From: JANXPZ01 sp034678345
Lineage (GTDB): Bacteria; Eisenbacteria; RBG-16-71-46
Direction: 5' to 3'
Assembly: GCA_034678345.1 (NCBI GenBank)
Contig: JAXDBZ010000168.1
Span: 1-7,124, forward strand
DNA length: 7,124 nucleotides
Every line of letters begins with the position of its first letter. Position 1 is the first letter of the stretch. Of the stretch, positions 1 through 4,862 are shown in pieces. Under the pieces are notes generated by a model that saw only the letters and a program-made list of their open reading frames with translations, did no database searches and was not told the origin of the DNA. The position numbers and the translations under genes are program-made.

Positions 1-544
1 CGCCGAGCGCGTCCAGTTCGGCGCGGGCGGTCGCGCGCGCGGTGGCGCCGACGTGCAGGCGCGGCGTCGCCGCGGGCGCGGGCCAGCCGAGCGCGGCGAG
101 CGAGGCCAGGTGGAACCCGGTCGCCGAGAGCGTGCGCGGCCGCGCGTGGTGCGTGTAGAGCGCGGAGCGCCAGCCCTTGCCCGGATAGCCGACCCGCACC
201 CGTGCGCCCGAGAGCCGCGTCCACAGCGCGGTGCGCGGGTTGCAGAAGAAGTCGAACGCCACCTCGGGCGCGAAGCGCCGCAGGCGCCGCAGCAGCGCCA
301 CGGTGTCGGCCGCGCCTGGGCGATCCGGTGCCGTGATCAGCTCGTCCACGCGCGGGTCACCCTCGAGCAGCGGGGCGGCGCCGCGGCCGGTCAGGTAGGC
401 GACCCGGGCGGCGGGGCAGGCGGCGCGCACCGCGTCGAGCGCGGGCAGCGTCAGGCAGATGTCCCCGATGAAGCGCGGCCGCACGAGCAGCACACGGCGG
501 ACCCGGGCGGGCGCCGGGACGGGTTCGGCAGGGTCGCGGGACAC
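1..544 (-). CDS. Glycosyltransferase family 9 (heptosyltransferase-like), N-terminal part, cut by left edge
   Basis: The minus strand reads open from a GTG at 544 to the left edge, giving 181 residues without a stop; the C-terminus lies outside. Residues 18-40 carry the family 9 opening, a short beta strand followed by RFIGDICLTLPALDAVR. Asp28 in this motif aligns with the proposed catalytic Asp of heptosyltransferase WaaC (family knowledge). Further on come VAYLTG (48-53), FDFFCNPRTALWTRLSGAR (98-116), VGYPGKGWRSALY (118-130) and GFHLASLAALGWP (143-155), all typical of the N-terminal acceptor-side Rossmann half. The nucleotide-sugar-binding half is missing only because of the edge. Such enzymes act at the inner face of the cytoplasmic membrane and transfer heptose or other sugars to lipopolysaccharide or related glycans; the exact sugar cannot be read here. 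The start is uncertain: TTG 565 and GTG 583 are in frame upstream, no clear ribosome site precedes 544, but 544 gives the usual short lead before the first strand. The gene is divergent from the TPR gene. Confidence 0.88.
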   Translation of the reverse strand, partial: MSRDPAEPVPAPARVRRVLLVRPRFIGDICLTLPALDAVRAACPAARVAYLTGRGAAPLLEGDPRVDELITAPDRPGAADTVALLRRLRRFAPEVAFDFFCNPRTALWTRLSGARVRVGYPGKGWRSALYTHHARPRTLSATGFHLASLAALGWPAPAATPRLHVGATARATARAELDALG

Positions 545-605
545 GGCGCCGGCACTGTATCCCAATCCGGCGCCGGCGCGCACGCGCCCCTCGGGGCGGC
601 TCCGT

Positions 606-626
606 GTCAGGACGCGGTCAGGTCGC
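606..626. repeat. Tandem 10-bp direct repeat in the divergent intergenic region
   Basis: GTCAGGACGC at 606-615 and GTCAGGTCGC at 617-626 match at 9 of 10 positions and are offset by 11 bp, about one helical turn. They lie between the two divergent genes, 22 bp before the candidate -35 at 648. This geometry fits a tandem-site operator, for example for a response regulator, but that is inference. With this GC content, chance is a real alternative. Confidence 0.3.
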
Positions 627-647
627 CCGCCGCCGGCGCGCGCGGTC

Positions 648-677
648 TTGGAGGGCCTTTCCGGCGCGTGCTACCAT
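648..677 (+). promoter_or_regulatory. Candidate sigma-70-type promoter with extended -10 for the TPR gene
   Basis: A -35-like TTGGAG (648-653; matches TTGACA at 3 of 6) is followed after 18 bp by TACCAT (672-677; matches TATAAT at 4 of 6). TG plus one base directly precedes it (669-671), forming an extended -10. The motif sits 54 bp before the GTG start at 731, leaving a leader of about 45 nt that contains the ribosome-binding site. No comparable promoter was found for the opposite strand. The assignment rests on motif match and position only. Confidence 0.5.
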
Positions 678-714
678 CGAGGTCCTGCATCCTCGTCATG
701 CCGTCGTTCCCATC

Positions 715-722
715 GGGAGGGA
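715..722 (+). promoter_or_regulatory. Ribosome-binding site that decides the start of the TPR gene
   Basis: GGGAGGGA at 715-722 is a strong Shine-Dalgarno match. It lies 8 nt before the GTG at 731 but downstream of an in-frame ATG at 698. It therefore favours GTG 731, which also places the signal peptide at the very N-terminus. Confidence 0.65.
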
Positions 723-730
723 GTGCTGCC

Positions 731-1372
731 GTGAAGCGTCTCGTATCCATCCTGCTGTGCGCGGGCTTCGCCGCGGCCGTGGCCGTGCCGGCGCATGCCG
801 AAGTGAAGGCCCCGACGAAGGCGGCCGGCCTGGAGGAGGCGACCGCCGCGCCCGTGGATACCCTCGAGCTGCTGGCCCGGGCGGTGGCGAAGGACTCGAC
901 CCGCTTCGACGACCTCAGCCTGCTCGGCATCCTCTACCTCGATCGCGACCAGGCGGAACAGGCCATCACGGTGCTGCGCAAGGCGCACCAGCTGCGGCCG
1001 CAGGACCCCAAGGTGGGCGTGAACCTCGGGGCGGCGCTCGATGCCACCGGCCGCCCGGCGCAGGCGCAGAAGTACTACCGGGAGGTCCTCGCCGCCTTCC
1101 CCGGCGACTCGGTGGCCTCGTGCCGGCTGGCCAGCTCGCTCTACGCCGAGGGCAAGTACGCCGAGGCGGTCCGCCTGCTCGACGAGATCATCGGGCGCTC
1201 GCCCCGCGCCTACTGCGCCTACTTCTCGATGGGGGTGGCGTTCGCCGACGCCGGCATCTACAAGGACGCCATGCGCATGTGGCGCAAGGTGGTCGAGCTG
1301 GCGCCCGCCTCGCCCGAGGGCATCAGCGCCAAGGAGAGCATCGAGGTCCTCGAGAAGTTCGTCAACCGGTGA
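731..1372 (+). CDS. Exported tetratricopeptide-repeat protein
   Basis: The product is 213 residues from GTG 731. Residues 1-23 form a Sec signal peptide: Lys2/Arg3, a hydrophobic core (LVSILLCAGFAAAVAV) and a cleavage site AHA|EV. Cys10 lies within the core and lacks a proper lipobox, so a lipoprotein is unlikely. After a linker, four consecutive helix-turn-helix units of about 34 residues follow, at roughly 57-90, 93-126, 127-159 and 161-194. They show the TPR signature of small residues and closing Pro, for example LGILYLDRDQAEQAITVLRK and LGAALDATGRPAQAQKYYRE. The protein ends in a short helix (ISAKESIEVLEKFVNR). TPR arrays bind peptide or protein partners; this one should act in the periplasm or outside the cell, but no partner is visible. 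An in-frame ATG at 698 is possible but precedes the ribosome site. The next gene starts 106 bp downstream after a hairpin, so this gene appears to be its own unit. Confidence 0.88.
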   Translation: MKRLVSILLCAGFAAAVAVPAHAEVKAPTKAAGLEEATAAPVDTLELLARAVAKDSTRFDDLSLLGILYLDRDQAEQAITVLRKAHQLRPQDPKVGVNLGAALDATGRPAQAQKYYREVLAAFPGDSVASCRLASSLYAEGKYAEAVRLLDEIIGRSPRAYCAYFSMGVAFADAGIYKDAMRMWRKVVELAPASPEGISAKESIEVLEKFVNR

Positions 1373-1389
1373 CGCCGGTGACCGCCATG

Positions 1390-1417
1390 GCGGGGCCTGC
1401 CTGCGGGCGGGCCCCGC
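1390..1417 (+). terminator. GC-rich hairpin after the TPR gene (terminator or leader structure)
   Basis: Arms 1390-1401 and 1406-1417 pair over 12 bp, with one U-G wobble, around a TGCG tetraloop. The hairpin begins 18 nt after the TPR stop codon. No T-run follows, so classical intrinsic termination is not assured; it may instead be a leader structure 61 nt before the desulfurase start. A perfect 12-bp palindrome (CCGCCATGGCGG, 1382-1393) overlaps its 5' arm. No convincing promoter is visible between the hairpin and 1479. Confidence 0.5.
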
Positions 1418-1478
1418 TCGCGTCTCGGGCGCCGTGGCCCGCCTTGCCTGGCCGGGGACACGGGGGCACTCTGAGTCC

Positions 1479-2624
1479 ATGATCTACCTCGATCACAACG
1501 CCTCCACCCCGGTCCGCCCCGAGGTGGTCGAGGCGATGCGCGACGTCCTGGAGCGCATCGGCGCCAACCCGTCGAGCCGCCACCGCGAGGGCCGGCAGGC
1601 GCGCGCCGCGGTCGAGCGGGCGCGCGAGCAGGTGGCCGCGCTGGTCCACGTCCGGCCCGAGGAGGTCGTCTTCACCAGCGGCGGCACCGAGGGCGACCAT
1701 GCCGGCCTGATCGGCGCCGCGTGGGCGCAGACTGGCCGCGGGCACGCGGTGGCCATCTCGGCCATCGAGCACCACGCCGTGCACGGCGCGGCCGAGGTGC
1801 TGACGCGCACCGGCTTCGGCGTCGCCCACCTGCCGGCGGGCGCGGACGGCCGGGTGCCGCCCGAGTCGGTCGACACGCTTCCCCCCGGGACCACGGTGAT
1901 CGCGGTCATGCTCGCCCACAACGAGACCGGCGTGATCCAGCCCGTGGCCGAGATCGCGCGGCGGGCGCACGCGCGCGGCGCGCTCGTCCTGTGCGACGCG
2001 GTGCAGGCGGCCGGCAAGATCCCGGTGCGCGCGCGCCGTCTCGGGGCCGACTACCTCGTCGTCTCGGGGCACAAGTTCGGCGGGCCCAAGGGCGCCGGAG
2101 CGCTCATCGTGTGCGGTGGCGTGCCCTTCGAGCCGCTGTTCCGCGGCACCGGCCACGAGGGCGGCCGCCGCGGCGGCACCGAGAACGTGCCCGGCATCGT
2201 CGGCCTGGGGCTGGCCGCCGAGCTGGCGGCGCGCGATCTCGAAGCGACGGCGGCGCGCCTGCTCGCCCTGCGCGAGCGGCTCGAGGCAGGCCTGCGCGCG
2301 GCGGTGCCGGACGTGGTCGTGCACGGCGCGGCCTCGCCGCGGCTGCCCAACACGGTCTATGCCTCCTTCCCCGGGGCGGCCGGCGAGGACCTGGTGCGCG
2401 CGCTGGACGATCGCGGGGTGGAGGTCTCGGCCGGGGCGGCGTGCGCGAGCGCCGTCATCGGTCCCAAGCCGGTGCTGGTGGCCATGGGCGTGCCCGTCGA
2501 GTTGGTCCGCTGCACCCTGCGGTTCTCGCTCGGCCGGACGAGCACGGCGGCCGAGGTGGACGAGGCGGTCGCGGCGACGGGCGAGGCGGTGCGCGCGGCG
2601 CGGGCCGCGAGGGACCGGCGGTGA
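1479..2624 (+). CDS. Cysteine desulfurase, class I (IscS/NifS/YrvO-type)
   Basis: This 381-residue protein has the usual length and opens with the classic MIYLDHNASTP, which fixes the start at ATG 1479 despite a weak ribosome site. It is a PLP enzyme that turns L-cysteine into alanine and holds the sulfur as an enzyme persulfide. Visible active-site residues are His98 in AIEHHAV (stacks on PLP), Asn148 in AHNETG, Asp173 and Gln176 in CDAVQ, and Lys199 in SGHK (Schiff base). RGGTEN (231-236) supplies a phosphate contact. Cys322 lies in SAGAACAS, in the longer loop typical of class I and unlike the short RAGHHC loop of SufS. The phosphate-loop region reads TSGGTEGDHAG, whereas relatives usually have an Asn where His74 stands. 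The stop overlaps the mnmA start by 4 bp, so it is probably the dedicated sulfur donor for MnmA, as described for YrvO in Bacillus. A general Fe-S assembly role is also possible, though no iscU, iscR or nifU gene is in view. Confidence 0.95.
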   Translation: MIYLDHNASTPVRPEVVEAMRDVLERIGANPSSRHREGRQARAAVERAREQVAALVHVRPEEVVFTSGGTEGDHAGLIGAAWAQTGRGHAVAISAIEHHAVHGAAEVLTRTGFGVAHLPAGADGRVPPESVDTLPPGTTVIAVMLAHNETGVIQPVAEIARRAHARGALVLCDAVQAAGKIPVRARRLGADYLVVSGHKFGGPKGAGALIVCGGVPFEPLFRGTGHEGGRRGGTENVPGIVGLGLAAELAARDLEATAARLLALRERLEAGLRAAVPDVVVHGAASPRLPNTVYASFPGAAGEDLVRALDDRGVEVSAGAACASAVIGPKPVLVAMGVPVELVRCTLRFSLGRTSTAAEVDEAVAATGEAVRAARAARDRR

Positions 2625-3727
2625 GCGCGCGGGAGCGCGTGCTGGTGGCGATGAGCGGCGGCGTGGACTCGAGCGTGGCCGCCGCGCTGCTGGCCGAGGC
2701 CGGGCACGACGTCACCGGCGTGACCCTGCGGCTGTGGCGCCACGAGCGCGAGCCCGGCACGCCGCGCTCCGGCTGCGCGCGCGAGCCCGCCGCCGAGGCG
2801 GCCGCGGTGGCGCGGCGCATCGGCATCCCGCACCTCGTGCTCGACGCCGAGGAGCGTTTCGAGGCGCGCGTGGTGCGGCCGTTCCTCGACGCCTACGCGG
2901 CCGGGCGCACGCCCTATCCCTGCGCCGAGTGCAACCGGCACCTCAAGTTCGGGCTCCTGCTCGAGGCGCTGGCCGCGCGCGGCGCCGACCGCGTCGCCAC
3001 CGGGCACTACGCGCGCATCGAGCCGACGGCGGACGGACCCGGCCTCTTCCGGGCGCGCAACGAGGCCAAGGACCAGGCCTACGCGCTGGCGCTCGTGCCG
3101 CGCGCGGCGCTGGCCCGGACGCTGTTCCCGCTGGGCCGGCTCACCAAGGCCGAGGTGCGGGAGCACGCGCGGCGGCTCGGGCTCGACCCGGCGGAGCGGC
3201 CCGAGAGCCAGGACCTCTGCTTCGTGCCCGACGGCGACTACGCCGGCTTCATCGCGCGACACGGTGACGGACGCGGCACCGCGCCCGGCGCCTTCGAGGA
3301 CGCCGCCGGCCGCCGCCTCGGCACGCACGACGGCATCGTCCGCTACACCGTCGGCCAGCGGCACGGCGTCGGACTCGCGGCCGGCGAGCCGCTCTACGTG
3401 CTGGCGGTGGACGCGGCCCGCGACGTCGTGGTGGTGGGGCCCCGCGCGGCACTGGCGGCCGGCGGGCTCGTGACCGGCCCGGTGAACTGGCTGACCGGGC
3501 CCGCGCCGGCCCCCGGCACGCGCGCCTGCGTGCGCATCCGCTACAGCCACCCGGGCGCGGAGGCCGCGCTGCACCCGCGCGACGACGGCGGCTGCGAGGT
3601 GCGCTTCGCCGAGCCGCAGGACGCCGTCACGCCGGGGCAGCTGGCGGTCGCCTACGACGCGTCGGGCCGCGTACTGGGCGGCGCGCCGATCGAGCGGGCG
3701 CTGGCGCCGGCGGAGGTGGTCCGATGA
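2621..3727 (+). CDS. mnmA: tRNA-specific 2-thiouridylase MnmA
   Basis: MnmA adenylates C2 of the wobble uridine U34 in Lys, Glu and Gln tRNAs and replaces the oxygen with sulfur passed on from a desulfurase. The 368-residue product has normal family length. Visible are the PP-loop AMSGGVDSS (10-18), ATGHYAR (126-132), KDQAYAL (150-156; usually KDQSYFL), and YTVGQRHG (242-249) opening the central and C-terminal beta-barrel domains. The catalytic cysteines are Cys104 in CNRHLKF and Cys200 in SQDLCF. The position aligning with Asp99 of the E. coli enzyme is Cys101, giving CAEC, so three cysteines surround the active site. The start chosen is GTG 2621: it overlaps the desulfurase TGA as GTGA and follows GAGGGA (2609-2614) by 6 nt. 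The 3' end overlaps the methyltransferase start as ATGA. These overlaps imply one mRNA and translational coupling. Confidence 0.96.
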   Translation: MSARERVLVAMSGGVDSSVAAALLAEAGHDVTGVTLRLWRHEREPGTPRSGCAREPAAEAAAVARRIGIPHLVLDAEERFEARVVRPFLDAYAAGRTPYPCAECNRHLKFGLLLEALAARGADRVATGHYARIEPTADGPGLFRARNEAKDQAYALALVPRAALARTLFPLGRLTKAEVREHARRLGLDPAERPESQDLCFVPDGDYAGFIARHGDGRGTAPGAFEDAAGRRLGTHDGIVRYTVGQRHGVGLAAGEPLYVLAVDAARDVVVVGPRAALAAGGLVTGPVNWLTGPAPAPGTRACVRIRYSHPGAEAALHPRDDGGCEVRFAEPQDAVTPGQLAVAYDASGRVLGGAPIERALAPAEVVR

Positions 3728-4656
3728 GCGGCCCGGCGCCTCTGGCGACGCGCGCGCTGGCGAGCTGCGTCTCCTGCGGCGGGCGCGACTTCCGCGCGCT
3801 GCCGGTCCGCTACGAGTTCCGCGGCTCGTTCCCGCTGGTCGAGTGCTCGGGCTGCGGCCTGCGCTTCCTGGCCGTGCAGCCGGCGGGCGAGTCGCTCGCC
3901 GGGCTCTACTCGGCCGAGTACTTCGAGAGCGACTTTCGCTGCGGGCGCAGCGCGGTGGCCTACGCCTCGGGCGAGGCGTTCCGCGCCGAGAACGACGCGC
4001 TGCTCGATGCGTTCGAGCTGCTGGTGCCGGAGCCACCCGCCACGGGAGCGCCCCGCCGTCTGCTCGAGCTGGGCAGCGCCGGTGGCTGGCTGCTGGCGCG
4101 GGCGCGCGAGCGCGGCTGGGACGTGCAGGGGGTGGAGCTGTCGGCGGCCGCGGCGGAGCGCGCCCGCGCGCTCGGGCTCGCGGTGTTCCAGGGCGATCTG
4201 CCGGCGGCGGGGCTGCCGGCGGCCTCGTTCGATCTGGCCTACATGGGCGACGTGCTCGAGCACGTCCCCGACTGCCGCGCGGTGCTCGGCGAGGTCGTGC
4301 GCGTGCTGAGGCCCGGCGGGCACCTCTACCTGCGCGGGCCCGTCACCACGAACTCGCTGGCGCGGCGGCTGGCGCTGGGGCTATACGGCGTCGCCGGCCG
4401 GACGATCGTGCTGCGCGAGCCGCCGTACCACCTGTGGGAGTTCACGCCGGCATCGCTGGCGCGTCTCTTCCGCGCGGTGGGCCTCGAGGTGCGCTCGGCG
4501 CGGCAGAGCAAGATCCCGCCGGGGCGGCCGCACGGCCAGAAGTCCGCGGCGGAGCGGCTGGTCATGGCGGCGGTGGACGTGCTCAACCTGCCCCTGACCG
4601 GGCTCTGCGGTGTGGCCGGCGACCGCATCGTCATGGTGGGGCGCAAGTCGCGGTAG
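3724..4656 (+). CDS. Class I SAM-dependent methyltransferase with N-terminal zinc-ribbon-like motif
   Basis: The 310-residue protein starts at ATG 3724, which overlaps the mnmA stop and is preceded by GGAGGT (3712-3717) at 6 nt. Residues 15-18 (CVSC) and 41-44 (CSGC) form two CxxC knuckles about 22 residues apart, each followed by Gly, as in a small zinc ribbon. The SAM-binding fold follows: motif I LLELGSAGGWLL (113-124), an acidic residue at the end of strand 2 (Glu138 in GVELS), FDLAYMGDVLEHVPD (169-183) and RVLRPGGHLYLRGP (193-206). YHLWEFTPASLARLFRAVGL (235-254) is the closing block common in Methyltransf_23-type proteins. No transmembrane segment is evident. It is predicted to be cytoplasmic; the substrate is unknown. 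Similar zinc-ribbon methyltransferases are common in sugar and natural-product clusters, but coupling to mnmA makes a tRNA or thiolation-linked role worth considering. The methyltransferase fold is certain, the zinc site likely, the substrate open. Confidence 0.9.
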   Translation: MSGPAPLATRALASCVSCGGRDFRALPVRYEFRGSFPLVECSGCGLRFLAVQPAGESLAGLYSAEYFESDFRCGRSAVAYASGEAFRAENDALLDAFELLVPEPPATGAPRRLLELGSAGGWLLARARERGWDVQGVELSAAAAERARALGLAVFQGDLPAAGLPAASFDLAYMGDVLEHVPDCRAVLGEVVRVLRPGGHLYLRGPVTTNSLARRLALGLYGVAGRTIVLREPPYHLWEFTPASLARLFRAVGLEVRSARQSKIPPGRPHGQKSAAERLVMAAVDVLNLPLTGLCGVAGDRIVMVGRKSR

Positions 4657-4660
4657 GACT

Positions 4661-4707
4661 CCGGCGGGGCGGCGTCTCGCGGGGGGGCCCGGGAGACGCC
4701 GCGCCGG
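4661..4707 (+). terminator. Hairpin terminator candidate after the methyltransferase
   Basis: Starting 5 nt after the TAG stop, arms 4669-4678 and 4693-4702 pair perfectly over 10 bp around a 14-nt G-rich loop. An outer 5-bp stem (4661-4665 with 4703-4707) adds to it across a 3-nt bulge. No T-run follows. Position right after the last gene of the three-gene unit supports a transcript-end role. Confidence 0.6.
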
Positions 4708-4741
4708 CTGAGAGCGCCCTGCCACAGGCCTCATTTCCCCA

Positions 4742-4770
4742 TTGACAGGTCCTCCGCCGCGGCGAAGCAT
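4742..4770 (+). promoter_or_regulatory. Possible promoter for the dockerin protein gene
   Basis: A perfect -35 hexamer TTGACA lies at 4742-4747. The hexamer at 17-bp spacing is AAGCAT (4765-4770), which matches TATAAT at only 3 of 6. The area from about 4764 to 4800 is the least GC-rich part of this 206-bp intergenic region. The site is 92 bp before the start codon. The weak -10 keeps this tentative. Confidence 0.35.
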
Positions 4771-4852
4771 TGTCTTGTTCCATCGCCGACCGGGTCCATT
4801 CTGCCGTCCGCCGCCGGACCCGTTGCCCGCGGGTTCCCGCGGCGCCGCTGCC

Positions 4853-4859
4853 GAGGTGA
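4853..4859 (+). promoter_or_regulatory. Ribosome-binding site of the dockerin protein gene
   Basis: GAGGTGA at 4853-4859 is a strong Shine-Dalgarno match; its GAGG core ends 6 nt before ATG 4863. It fixes the start, which also yields an N-terminal signal peptide. Confidence 0.7.
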
Positions 4860-4862
4860 GCC

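Noticed and set aside
553..558. Minus-strand -10-like TACAGT ahead of the GT9 gene
   Set aside because: It matches at 4 of 6, but no -35 appears at suitable spacing and it would give an almost leaderless transcript. It is too weak to list as a promoter.
585..598. Inverted repeat CGCCCC-TC-GGGGCG in the divergent region
   Set aside because: Six-base arms of pure G/C are expected often at this composition, and nothing else marks it as an operator or terminator.
53..730. Long plus-strand open frame continuous with the TPR gene upstream of 731
   Set aside because: It is antisense to the clear GT9 gene, is Arg/Gly/Pro/Ala-rich without domain features, and is followed by a promoter, ribosome site and signal peptide at 715-800. 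It is an open frame caused by high GC.
758..760. Cys10 of the TPR protein as a lipobox cysteine
   Set aside because: The preceding residues are Ile-Leu-Leu, not the small residues needed at -1 and -2, and a good AHA signal-peptidase I site lies at 21-23.
1444..1472. Possible promoter directly before the desulfurase (TTGCCT, then CACTCT at 17 bp)
   Set aside because: The -10 matches at only 2 of 6, so it is indistinguishable from background.
1362..2324. Long minus-strand open frame opposite the desulfurase gene
   Set aside because: Its translation is low-complexity Arg/Ala/Gly/His without motifs, and the plus strand encodes a fully conserved desulfurase. It is a GC-driven shadow.
2357..4036. 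559-residue minus-strand open frame opposite mnmA and the methyltransferase
   Set aside because: Composition is Arg/Ala/Pro-biased with no recognisable domain, and it is fully covered by two conserved genes on the other strand.
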